From Adiantum capillus-veneris (taxonomy: Eukaryota; Streptophyta; Polypodiopsida; Polypodiales; Pteridaceae), in the NCBI GenBank assembly GCA_014529385.2, contig CM043962.1:126756970-126820969 (forward strand): a stretch of DNA of 64,000 bases. The letters are read 5' to 3'. Shown piece after piece: positions 20,480 to 31,439 of the stretch. How positions within the stretch are numbered: position 1 is the first letter of the stretch; every line of letters begins with the position of its first letter. The translations under genes were made by a program, and so were the position numbers. The notes below the pieces were generated by a model that had not been told where the DNA came from, searched no databases, and was given only the letters and a program-made list of their open reading frames with translations.

Positions 20480-23400
20480 ATGGCGGAGGAAGGGAAGCTC
20501 AAGATTGAGAAGTTCAACGGCAAAAACTACCAACATTGGAAGATGCAGATTGAAGACTATCTCTACCAGAAGGACCTCTATTTGCCACTAGGCGGTCTTG
20601 CGAAGAAGCCCGCAACAATGGCAGATGAAGCATGGATTGTCCTTGATCGAAAGGCACTGGGAACAATCCGGTTAAGCTTGGCGTCAACGGTGGCCTTCAA
20701 TGTTTCGGAGATGAAGACCACGGAGGACTTGATGAAGTCACTTGACGACTTCTACGAGAAACCATCGGCATCCAATAAGGTATTTCTTATGAAGCGCTTG
20801 TTCAATCTAAAGATGGCAGAGAATGGTTCAGTTGCAGAACACCTAAATGACTTTACACAAACATAAGTCAACTTCGATCAGTGAAAATCAATTTCGATGA
20901 CGAAGTGCGAGCTCTCCTTATACTATCATCTCTATCGGATAGTTGGGACAGCCTTGTGATGGCTATAAGTAATTCTATCTCTGGCACAAATACTCTTAAG
21001 TTTGATGATGTTGTGGGTGTTCTCCTAAGCGAGGAAATGCGAAGGAGAAGCACAGGAGAATCATCAAGTGCTGCACTATCAGTGGAAACAAGAGGAAGGC
21101 TTAAGGAGAGGTTCAAAAACCAAAAGGGTCGTGATCGCTCAAGGCGGAGCAAGTCACGCACAAAGTCAGTTCTTGAATGTTGGAACTGCGGCAAGAAGGG
21201 CCACGTCAAGAAGGATTGCTGGTCCAAGAAGAAGAAGGAGACAGAGTCTCAAGACAACAAGCCAACATTGGAGGCCAATGTGGCAGGTAAAGTAGAGCAA
21301 GATGCTCTAATTCTCTCATTAGACAATGTGTCTAATTCCTGGATAGTAGATTTCGGGGCTTCATTCCATGCAACACCACACAAGCAACATTTCCAAGACT
21401 ACACCAAAGGTAATTTTGGGTATGTATACTTGGGAGATGATGAAGCTTGTGAGATTGTCGGCAAAGGTACAGTTTCTGTCAAAACTGCTAACGGAAATGA
21501 ATGGAAGCTTAAAGATGTTAGGCATGTTCCTTCTCTTCGCAAAAATTTGATCTCTACAGGACAATTGGACGATGAAGGTCACAACATTGCATTCGGAAAC
21601 AAACGGTGGAAGATCTCAAAGGGATCTTTGGTGGTTGCCAAGGGTGAAAAAGTCGGTACACTTTACTTGTGTACTGTTAGCACGCAACCTTCAGCTTGTG
21701 CAGCAACTACAGAAGTTGACAATGCGGTGTGGCACTACCGACTTGGGCATATGAGTGCCAAAGGAATGCAAATCCTTCAAACAAAGAAGCTTCTACCAGG
21801 TTTGAAAGAAGTGGACTTAGAGTTCTGTGAAGATTGTGTTTATGGTAAACAAAAGAGGGTAAAATTTCAAAAATCAGGAAATGAAAGAAAAAATAAAAAA
21901 CTTGAGTTGGTTCATTCTGATGTTTGGGGTCCTGCAAGTACACCATCACTTGGTGGCTCATTGTACTATGTAACATTCATAGACGATGCGACTAGAAAAA
22001 CATGGGTTTATGTCATGAAGAATAAATCCGATGTATTTTCCATATTTCAAAGGTGGAAAGCCTTTGTGGAGAATGAAACAGGTACCAAGGTTAAATGCCT
22101 CAGATCCGACAATGGAGGCGAATATTGCAGCCAAGCTTTTGAAAGCTTTTGTGCTAGCAATGGCATTCGGAGGCAAAGGACAACCCCAAGGACACCTCAA
22201 CAAAATGGGATTTCGGAAAGGATGAACAAGACAATCATGGAACGAGCACGAAGCATGCGGCTACATGCAGGCCTACCGCTTGAGCTTGGGCGGAAGCTGT
22301 AAGTACGTCTGTGTACTTAATCAATCGGTCACCCTCAACGGCATTGGACGGGGGAGTTCCAGAAGAGGCATGGACAGGTAAACCGGTGAATTATGCATTT
22401 CTCAAAGTGTTTGGGTGTGAGGCTTTCATGCACATAGATAGAAGCCTAAGATCAAAGTTAGATGCAAAGTCCAAAAAGTGTTTCTTCATTGGCTATGGAG
22501 AAGGAGACTTTGGGTATCGCCTATGGAATCCTGAAGATGGTAAAATCTTAAGGAGTAGGGATGTAGTTTTTAACGAACAAAATATGTACAAAGATTACTT
22601 GGAAAGAAAACAAACAAAAGAAACAGGTGATGAGTACATGGAGCTTGAGGACGGTGAAGACTCAAGGACTGCAAACGGTGACAATGTGCAACAACGTCAA
22701 CCAAATGAGGAGCCTCAACCTATTCCCCCAAGATCTACAAGAGCAAGTAGACCTCCAGAAAGGTTTGTTCCTTCCTTCAACCATCTCTTGATCTCAGATT
22801 CTGGAGAGCCGGAATCATATGAAGGAGCTATGCAACATGAATCCAAAGAAGAATGGACGAAGAGCATGCAAGTGGAGATGGACTCACTACATCGCAACCA
22901 AACATGGGAGTTGGTTGAGTTGCCTAAAGGTAAGCGGGCACTTCAAAACAAATGGGTGTACAAGCTAAAGGAAGAAGAAGGTGGGAAGAAAAGGTACAAG
23001 TCTAGGCTTGTGGTAAAAGGTTTTTCTCAAAAGAAAGGTATTGACTTCAATGAAATATTTTCTCTTGTTGTAAAAATGAACTCAATTAGGCTTGTCTTAA
23101 GCCGTGTGGTTGCTCATGATCTAAATCTCGAGCAAATGGATGTAAATACGGCATTCCCTCACGGTGACTTAGAGGAGGAAATCTACATGCTTCAACCAAA
23201 GGGGTATGAAGTAAAAGGTAAGGAGAAAATGGTTTGCAGATTAAAGAAGAGCTTGTATGGTTTAAAGCAAGCATCAAGACAATGGTACTTGAAGTTTGAT
23301 TGATGGATGTTGGATCATGGATTCACAAGATGCAACTCGGATCACTGCGTCTACACTGAGAATTTGGGAGATGGGAAATTCATCATCTTAATGTTGTATG

Positions 23401-24359
23401 TTGATGACATGTTGATTGCAAGTGCTAACATGCAGGACATCAAAGACCTAAAAGAGGAGCTGTCCAAATATTTTTCAATGAAAGATTTAGGTGCTGCAAA
23501 GAGGATACTTGGTATGAAAATATCAAGGGACAGGACGAAGAAGACAATAAATCTATCTCAAGAAGATTACATCAAGAAGGTACTAGAAAGGTTTGCAATG
23601 CAAAATGCAAAACCAGTTTCTACACCTTTGGCTGGTCATTTTAAACTAACGAAGGATATGTGTCCAAAGACACAAGAGGAGATAGCCTATATGTCTAAAG
23701 TTCCATATGCTGCAGCGATAGGTTCTCTAATGTATGCTATGGTTTGGACAAGGCCAGACATTGCACATGAAGTGGGAGTTGTGAGTAGGTTCATGGACAA
23801 CCCAGGTAAAGAGCATTGGCAAGCTGTGAAGTGGATACTTAGGTATCTAAAAGGGACAACAACAAATGCTTTGTATTTTGGAGGAACTGATATTTTTCTA
23901 GAAGGGTATGCTGATGCAGATATGGCAGGTGACAAAGATACTCGAAGGAGCACTACTGGCTATGTGTTCACGGTTGGAGGCATAGCAGTAAGCTGGGCTT
24001 CAAAGCTGCAGAAAGTGGTTTCACTTTCTACCACGGAAGCAGAGTATGTAGCAATGACGGAGGCAAGCAAAGAAATTATGTGGCTTCACAGATTCTTAGA
24101 AGAGCTTGGATTCAAACAAGACAATTGTGTCTTGTACAGTGATAGCCAAAGCGCTATCCATCTTGCGAAGAACTCAGCCTTTCATTCAAGGACAAAGCAC
24201 ATTGAGGTGAGATATCACTTCATACACACTCTTTTGGAAGAGGGACAACTAAAGCTAGGAAAGGTGCATACAAGTGAAAATCCTGCAGACATGTTTACAA
24301 AGGTGGTCAACAAGGAGAAGTTGAGCTTTTGCTCATCTTCAATCGGCATTCAAGGATAA
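20480..24359 (+). pseudogene. Copia 1 Gag-Pol, frameshifted
   Basis: Reads MAEEGKLKIEKFNGKNYQHW from ATG 20480, then Gag (UBN2 type), zinc knuckle CWNCGKKGHVKKDC, protease, GAG-pre-integrase (HYRLGHMS), integrase (HSDVWGP, RSDNGGEY, NGISERMN: the D,D,E residues), reverse transcriptase (YVDDM) and RNase H (SLSTTEAEYVA). Against copy 2 it has a 1-base deletion near 20854, a 1-base deletion near 22288, a nonsense TGA near 23301 (Arg codon in copy 2) and a protease active site changed from DSG to DFG near 21353. The RNase H that copy 2 lacks is present here. It cannot make a full polyprotein. Confidence 0.95.
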
Positions 24360-24407
24360 GAAGCCAGAATGGAAAGCAGTCACAGGTTTGGTTTGGAGAT
24401 CAGTCTC

Positions 24408-24419
24408 CAAGTGGGAGAT
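24408..24419 (+). promoter_or_regulatory. Polypurine tract of copia 1
   Basis: CAAGTGGGAGAT lies immediately before the 3' LTR, which starts TGTTAAGTATG at 24420. It would prime plus-strand DNA synthesis. Confidence 0.8.
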
Positions 24420-25102
24420 TGTTAAGTATGCAGCCTGATTCACCCTTGTAATTTTCTGTGGTAAAAGCGCACATTTGTAAGGCCCCCATTATGAGGAGAA
24501 GCCATCGTGCGTGAAGGAAAATCACTCACCGGAAACCAAAATTTTCACGGACAAGAATCAGGGGCAACTTTAAAGGCCTCGGGGGCGGAGGCCCCCGAGA
24601 TTTTTTTTTTCGCCGGAATATTATGGCCGGACGGCGGCCGGAAAGTGGTCGGAAAACAACCGGTCGGTTGGCCGGTGGCCGGTAGTCAATGGCCGATGGC
24701 CGGTGGTCGGAAGTCAATGGCCGGTGGCCGGTGGTTGGAAGTCAATGGCGGGTGGCCGGTGGCCGAATTCAAAAGCGGACTTGTCTTCTCAAGGGCGGCC
24801 ACACATGGGCGGATTGGAGGGTCCGATTTGGACTTATTCGCACAAGGGCGGCTACACATGGCTGTCTCTCATAAGAGAGGGCAGCCCTTTTGGCCTATAA
24901 AAGGAGGCCATTTCTACACACATTTCATAGTGTGAAGTTGATGCAACAAGGTGAGTGTGAGGTGGTGAGAGTGAAGCAAGGCGGGAGCTCCATTAAGGGT
25001 ATAATCCCTTTGTAAAGTACTTCTTGTTTTGAAGTACTAAAGCCATTGAGTGGCTGCTTTCCCGTGGACGTAGCCCACATTGGGTGAACCACATATATCG
25101 TG

Positions 25103-25161
<59 letters not shown>

Positions 25162-25245
25162 CTATAATCTCGTGTATATAAATATGTCTCTCTCCATTAA
25201 GTAATCTACTCAATTATCTATTTAGCTACGTCTTATTTCCTAACA
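24420..25245 (+). repeat. 3' LTR of copia 1
   Basis: 826 bp from TGTTAAGTATG to CTAACA, with the GC-rich minisatellite, TATA box at 24896-24902 and (CT)n at 25107-25158. Followed by AAAGC. Confidence 0.95.
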
Positions 25246-25298
25246 AAAGCGAGTGTACAAGCGCGGTAAACCACGATCTTATCCAGAGTAGGAGGCTC

Positions 25299-25489
25299 TC
25301 TGCAATTTTGTAACAAGATGAGGGAAATTTGTAAATTGTCTTTCCAATGTTTGTAACTATTTCGACATTCACTTTAGATAGTAATGATCAAATCCTGTAC
25401 TATTCTTTTTTTGAAGACAATTTTATGTGTATTGTTGGCATTCTTTTTTGTCTTGTAAACATTGAATTTGTATACATTCTCGTTGGAAA
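25299..25489 (+). other. Downstream region of the FCP1-like gene
   Basis: About 190 bp after the restored TAG, T-rich, probably 3' untranslated sequence. It runs into satellite block 2. Confidence 0.4.
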
Positions 25490-26935
25490 TCAGCAAAGGT
25501 ATGCTAATTAGCATAATGTTTATGCTAGTTAGTAGACTATCTATACTAACTACCAAAAATAGTATGCTAATTACCATACCCACAATAGCTAATTAGAATA
25601 CATTCTAATTAGCATATTGCACATTTTTGTTTGTGCTAACTTCCACTCACAGCATACCATAGGATGCTAATTAGCATATACTATATACAGGAAGCTACCA
25701 TGTTTTCTCCTTGAAACCAGCAATGGTATGCTAATTAGCATACTGTCTATGCCAATTGGCATAAAATAAAGCTAACTAGCATATTGTCTATGCCAATTGG
25801 CACAAACAAAAGCTAATTAGCATACATGGTATGCTAATTAGCATTCCTTCAATTAGCATACTGTGGATTTTTGTTTTTGCTAACTTCCACTCATAGCATA
25901 GTATGCTAATTAGCATACACAGTATATAGAAAGCTGCAAGCCCTTCTTGAAACTAGCATGCATTATGCTAATTAGCATACATGGTATGCTTATTAGCATA
26001 CACAGTATACAGAGAGCTGTTATCTCTTCTCCTTAAAACCAACAAAGGTATGATAATTAGCATACTGTCTATGCCTAGCATAGTTTTGTTGGTTTCAAGG
26101 AGAAGGGATGGCATCTTTCTGTATACTGTGTATGCTAATTAGCATACTATACCGAGTGCAAGTTAGCACAAACAAAAATGTACAGTATGCCAATTGAAGA
26201 TATGCTAATTATCATACCCACAAAATGCCAACTGGCATAAACAGTATGCTAATTAGCATACACAGGATGCAGAGACCTATCATCTCTTCTCCTTGAAACC
26301 AACAAATATATGCTTATTGGCATACTGTTTATGCCAACTGGCATAAATAGTATGCTAGTTAGCATACATAGTATGCTAACTAGCATACCTTCAATTAGCA
26401 TACTGTGCATTTTGGTTTGTGCTAACTTTCACTCACAACATAGTATGCTAATTAGAACACACAGTATACAAAAAGTTGTCATCTCTTCTCCTTAAAACCA
26501 GCAAAGGTATGCTAATTAACATATTGTTTGTGCCAATTGGCTTAAAAATTATACTAATTAGAATACATAGTGAACTGAAACCTGCCATCTCTTCTCCTTG
26601 AAACCAGCAAATGTATGTTAATTAGTATACATAAAGCTGCCATCTCTTTACTCATAAACCAACAAGGGTATGCTAATTAGCATTCCACTCACAGCACGGT
26701 ATGCTAATCAGCATACACAGTATACAACAGTTTGCCATCTCTTCTACTTGAAAACCAGCAAAATTATGCTAATTAGCATATTGTTTATGCTAACTAGCAT
26801 ATATAAGTTTATCCTAATCAACATAAATAGTATGCTAATTAGCATTAGCATACACAATAAACAGGAAGCTGTCATCTCTTCTCCTTGAAAACTAGCATAA
26901 ACAGTATGCTAATTATCATACCATTTATGCTAACT
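25490..26935. repeat. Palindromic satellite block 2 with a higher-order unit
   Basis: Variants of TATGCTAATTAGCATA occur throughout. A second recurring phrase, ccatctcttctccttgaaac followed by cagcaaaggtatgc, occurs about ten times (near 25697, 26014, 26273, 26472, 26580, 26730 and 26868, among others), giving a higher-order unit of irregular length. Transposon B sits at the end of this block. Confidence 0.9.
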
Positions 26936-26967
26936 CATTAGGAGAAATATGGACCTTGCATGGGCCT
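26936..26967 (+). repeat. Left terminal inverted repeat of transposon B
   Basis: Starts CATTAGGAGAAATATGGACC. It aligns with the reverse complement of 34897-34928 with several mismatches. Confidence 0.85.
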
Positions 26968-27344
26968 TGTAAGGAATCCTAATTTTTAGGGATTAAGGCT
27001 AATGTTGTGTGGGGTTAAGGGGACAAGGGCATTGAAGAAAGGTAGTTTTGAGAAGGCTTTTCTATCCTTTTTTTTAGACAAATATAGGATGTGAACCTAA
27101 GGGATTACTTTCTCTCTCTAGCTTTTCTAAAGTGAAGGAAGTATAGGGGTGTGACCACATCAGCAAAAACGTGGGTCACTAAGAGTCAAAATTTGACTTA
27201 TTTAAAAAAAAACTTATTTTTTACTTAAAACTCCCTCCCAACATATATACATATCCAAAAATCAATTTTTGACCCATTTTTTAATCCACAAGCTTAGAAA
27301 GTCCATTTTTCAAAAATCTTTTCTCCCAAAAAGTAAAAAATACT

Positions 27345-27560
27345 TTGTTCTCTCCTCCTCCTCCCTCCCTCCTCCCTCCTCCCTCCTCTCTCCCTCTCCC
27401 TCCTCTCTCCTTCTTCCCTCCTCCTCCTCCCTCCTCTCTCCCTCTCCTCTCCCTCCCTACCCCTACCTTCCTCCTCCTCCCCAATCTCTCCCTCCCCCCC
27501 TCCCTCCTTCTCTCCTCCCATCTTCCTCACTCTCCCTCCCCCTCCCCCTCTATCTTTTCA
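27345..27560. repeat. CT-rich low-complexity tract (CCTCCT)
   Basis: Irregular repeats of CTCC/CCTCCT just upstream of the transposase-like ATG of copy B. The long frames here (poly Pro/Ser or Arg/Glu) are low-complexity artefacts. The tract may be a pyrimidine-rich 5' leader. Confidence 0.8.
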
Positions 27561-27588
27561 TCCTTTGCTTCATCTTGCAACAGCTGCC

Positions 27589-30431
27589 ATGGTGCTCATG
27601 GACATCACAAATTGTTTGCTTCAACCACTATGTACTCCGCACACCAAAACCATACATATTTGCTTACCCACGGCATTTGCACCGAAGACTACATGTGAGG
27701 GTGATCAAAAGTCATCACGGGAACTCCCGTCGCTGGTGAGACCAATGTTGACATTTGGGTGGACGGCCATTTGTACCCTTACGATCCTATAAGCCGCTTC
27801 CATCCATTCTTTAATAGCCTTTCGACATTTCTTCAATTTCTTGAGAGGAGAGAAGCAGGCTTGTTAGGCTATTGCAAGTGGTTGTGTATGGGTGCAGGTG
27901 CTTCTTTGCATATGTGAATGCACGAATGTCAAGCTCTTCACCTCAAGGTGGCAGCATTACAAGAGAGTGTTGCCTCTTTGGAGAGGGTAGTTGAAACTCT
28001 TTAATAAAAAATGCAAGAAAAGGAATCCCACATTATGAAGCTTGCCAACACCATCACATACTTGAAACACCCCTTGGTGCAAGGAAACGCAAACGCACGT
28101 ATTCATCCATTGAAACTCTTGCACATTTGGGTGGAGCCCGCAAATGACGAGTGACAGCCACAAGGTGATTTGGTCTTTACTTGCATGATGCATTCTTAGT
28201 TCACACTATTTTCTAACATTTATTTTTATTGGTTGCTAGAAACTTCATCCAAGAGGCATGCGGTGGAACAAGCCAAGATGATTGAGTCAACCTTCTCACT
28301 AGTTATCTCAATACCTAGGATGTGATTTCTATCTTACAATCACTTGGAGGTAAGCACATTAAGGATGCAGTCACCAAGGAACTTATGCATAAATTGAGAA
28401 ATGTGGTTAGTGATGATGACGTGCAACAAGCTTGTGATGAGACTGGACTCAGCACCAAAGCCTATCAGGCTATTTTCCAACTCCTAAAGCATGCCCTGAA
28501 AGAGCATGGCATTGTGGAAAACATATTTCCTGTTCTACACAAGGTCAACCTCGCAAAGAAGGCCACAAACAAAGATGTGTTCTCCCGCATTGGGACATAC
28601 CTACACATTGGACACAATGCCAACTTCCCTTTATGCTTCGTGCACAAAAAAGGCAAGGGGAAAAGGTAAGAAACAATCCATAAGACCTTCGGAGAAGGGC
28701 TTCCCTTACACAATGTGGAACAATATTTTTGTGGACCTTAAAAGACTTCAACAAGCCATGCTTAGATTTTACGAGTTAGCTGAAGAAGGTGACACACTAT
28801 ACTTTTTTCTTTTGGTTTTGTTCTTATCGTAGACTTTGAAGTATAAGGTCTTGGCACTATTTATTTTGTAGTGCTTGGCACAAAGGTCGCTTTTGTGTTG
28901 AAACTGGATGAGTGTCAAATAGTGAAAGGTCGAAGGTTAGAGAGGCTAAGTGTCACTCTAATGAATGAGTCCCTTTTGCAAACCAAGCAAAGGGATTCAG
29001 TCGAGCCATCTCCCACCCCATCTTTTTGCGTGCAATCAGAGAAAGACATTTGGTGGTTGGGTGCTATTGAGGTGCCCAAAGAGACCAATGGAGTACTTTC
29101 ATGGATTTTTGAGAGAACTCCATGGATCACAGAAGTAATACAATTTCAAATTGCAGGTCAAAAGTTGGAGGTTGAGGGTTTTGGTAGCTATGATGTGGAG
29201 TGGCACTTAGGTGGGGACTTGAAGACCATAAAGTGTTTGCTTGGATGCAAACAAGGGGCTTCTTCTCTCATGCCTTGTCCATTTTGCACTCGAGGGTACA
29301 AACCTAACGGACAAAATCACACAAGAGCACTGCAAAGTTCGGTTCCATGCTTCCATGGCAAGGTCATGGAGTACAAGGGTTGGATTGTCGTGATGTCAGA
29401 GATGAAGGGAGAGAATGGGAAGCGTCTATTCTGAGATGTCCCATGCTCAATGCCCCAGACTGTGATCAAAAGGACCACGCTTTGAATCCAATCTTTCCAT
29501 TTCAATGAAACCATTGAAAAAGTCCCAGAAAGCGATCGAAAGAGTGGAGGTACTCTTGAATTCCATTGGTTGTCATGGTGGAAATATGTCTATCATTGTT
29601 GCAAAGAACACAGGGCACGCCCATGAAATTGCTCAACAAGTGTCAATGAGTGGACAAAAAGCCAGACACTTTTTGAAGAAAGTTTCTCAAGGAAAGCCAG
29701 GTTGATATGCTGCTCAAAACAGTTCCAACCAACAGGCAGGTAACCTTTGGGAGCTTTGGAAGGAGTTATGCAAAGCTACTACTGACAATGATTCAAATGG
29801 AAAGCTTGCAAACAAGCGCAAGCAAGTTTGGGCACATTTTGATAAATGGTCAAGCTTATGGGCCTTAACAGCACAACAAAAGAACAATGCCAATCATTTC
29901 AAGAAGCCTTGGCGGATTTTACCAAGGTCTTCACCATTTCTTGGGGTGAAAATAAAATCACACATTACATGGTAAGCCATGTTATGTGGTGAACTTATTA
30001 TTTACAAGGGATTGTTCTCATTAGATAATGTGGATTGTTTACTCATGTGAACAGCATATTTTGTTTACGCATGGTGCATTTTTTATGCACAAATATGGAT
30101 CTCTCAAGGCATGGATGAGTCCTATTATCGAGCAAGGGGGGTGTACTTTAAAAATACTCGACATGGTGGTGGAATGGTGCAATCCAATTATTTACAGGAG
30201 ATGTTTAACTGGTTTTTTTGCACAACATTTTCTCGTAAGCTCACAATGGAGCATGGGCGACAATCCAAGATTGCTATTGAAGTGCAAAAATGGAGTCGTC
30301 AAGAGCATAGCAAGTGGAAAATGTTGCAAGGCCCTGCCAAGCATGCTGCATGGCGCCAATGCAGAGTGCGACAAGGGTCAAAGTGGATTTTGCGTGAGTC
30401 ACTACACGTGAACGCAGGGTCCAACTCTTAA
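27589..30431 (+). pseudogene. Transposase-like gene of transposon B (4 exons)
   Basis: ATG 27589. Exon 1 to 28164 (disrupted; NVDIWVDGHLYPYDP, coiled-coil segment), exon 2 28240-28788 (GLSTKAYQAIFQLLKHAL), exon 3 28872-29971 and exon 4 30055-30431, all GT-AG. Exon 3 has [49 protein letters not shown] and ASSLMPCPFC. Exons 3 and 4 end with a segment like ITHYM...MHKYGSLKAW...YRARGVYFKNTRHGGG. The order GD..K, CPFC, then a conserved His/Tyr-rich segment resembles transposase-like proteins of invertebrate repeats, from memory. A TGA at 29432-29434 and frameshifts break it. Catalytic acidic residues cannot be assigned with certainty. Confidence 0.6.
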
Positions 30432-30570
30432 CAATATGTTCATTTAAAAAATAATAGTTTTTTTCCAAAATTAGTGTGAGCATGTCTTTTTTTAAATGGG
30501 CCCTTATAAATATTGCATGCTCTCATAAACCACTCATTTGTTTAGCACAGGTGAGCTCTTACCATAGAAA

Positions 30571-31424
30571 ATGGCACGCACCAAACAAACCGCAAAAGAG
30601 CATCCATCTGCCAACAAAAACACCCTCCAAGGTTGTGAGAAGCCGGCATGGCTTAAAGGGACAAGAAAACATCCACGAACGCCTGGCCGTTCCAGACACT
30701 CTTCTACCAGTGGGCATGGTAGTAGGGCACAAGAGTCATCAAGGGTTGTATAATCTTTCGGTCCTCAAGAAGAAACACCTAGATGAATAATGAAGCAACG
30801 TGCCCAGCGTTGGAGAGAAGAAGAGGCCCAGCAAACACCAGAGTCCCACCAGAGTTCGATAGGAAGGAGGATCCGCGCCAAAAATCACAAGCAAGACCAT
30901 CTAGGACTCAGGTGGTCCATAAAGACAATGAATCAAAGACAGATCCACCATGGCAGCGAGCTGATATACTGCGCACACACCGGGTGCTCGTTGGGGGGAA
31001 GACACTGCCTCAAGGCTAGGGAGCTCTCCCCACACAACAAGATCGGGAGCCAAGGGAAGAGGATGAATCAGAAGAGGCTGCAGATCAAAGTTCTTCAAGA
31101 AGCCTAAACGCTGCCAGCCCAGCAAATGTGCTAGTGCCCCCAAGACAACCGCAGTGGCACCGGAAAATAGCAAGGGCATTTAAAGAAATCCGGCACTATC
31201 TGAAGACTACATAGCTGTTAATTCAACGCGCCCCCTTTGCTCACACAGTGAAGCAGGTGCTTCAAAGCTATGGAAATCAGTATAGAATGCAAGCAACTAT
31301 GCTAGAGGCTATTCAAGAAGTTGCAGAAGCCCACATCATTTCGGTGTTGGAAGATACCAACCTATGCACCATTCATGCAAAGCGAGTGACAGTACAGCCA
31401 AAAGATATGCAGCTTGCACGTTGA
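30571..31424 (+). pseudogene. Histone H3-like gene of transposon B (H3 tail plus histone fold)
   Basis: ATG 30571 begins MARTKQTAKEHPSANKNT. The first nine residues, including Lys4, match the H3 tail except that a Lys replaces Arg8. A long Arg/Lys/Gln-rich then acidic linker (DREPREEDESEEAADQSSS) leads to the fold at about 31137-31424: [52 protein letters not shown] and TGA 31422. TAG at 31212-31214 stands where canonical H3 has Glu (KTT*LLIQ, compare KSTELLIR). The tail (frame 1) and fold (frame 0) are separated by a frameshift in the linker. A possible splice acceptor (tttagcacag) precedes the ATG. The tail is far longer than the canonical ~40 residues. Confidence 0.85.
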
Positions 31425-31439
31425 TTGCGATGGGAGAGG

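Larger units (their letters stand above)
19577..25245 (+). mobile_element. Ty1/copia retrotransposon copy 1 (5669 bp)
   Basis: Complete LTR element: 5' LTR 19577-20406, tRNA-iMet primer site, gag-pol, purine tract, 3' LTR 24420-25245 and 5-bp duplication. The LTRs differ at several positions (for example tatggagcctgattt versus tatgcagcctgattc) and the first base pair is TC instead of TG, so it is older than copy 2. It is inserted in the final codons of the FCP1-like gene. Confidence 0.95.
18327..25298 (+). pseudogene. FCP1/NIF-type phosphatase-like gene, split by Ty1/copia copy 1
   Basis: The frame from 18327 reads as an FCP1-homology (HAD/NIF) domain: HTLVLDLNGMLVQVV (18561-18605), RRYVFCHRDNHKFLDWC, YIWSTSMEPKVN and LIIDNSMYKVCQNPEGSWL. 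Active FCP1/SCP enzymes have DxDGT/V. Here it is DLN, as in a plant subfamily remembered with LxLDxNG, so phosphatase activity is doubtful even before decay. In-frame stops TAA 18654 and TAG 19062 interrupt it. A Gln/Glu/Arg-rich coiled-coil tail follows with a 175-bp duplication. The retrotransposon inserted with AAAGC duplication, and the last codons continue after it: GQKRVYKRGKPRSYPE and TAG at 25296-25298. The basic end resembles a nuclear localisation signal. The start may lie in an upstream exon. Confidence 0.7.

Noticed and set aside
20868-21227. Antisense frames inside the copia gag-pol regions
   Set aside because: Shadows of the conserved sense-strand reading frame. They appear identically in both copies because the sense protein is conserved.
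25490-26935. CRISPR-like array
   Set aside because: Units are self-complementary and spacing is irregular, without unique spacers or cas genes. It is a plant satellite.
27281-27739. Ser/Pro- and Arg/Glu/Gly-rich frames on both strands
   Set aside because: Low-complexity CCTCCT tract, not a conserved protein.
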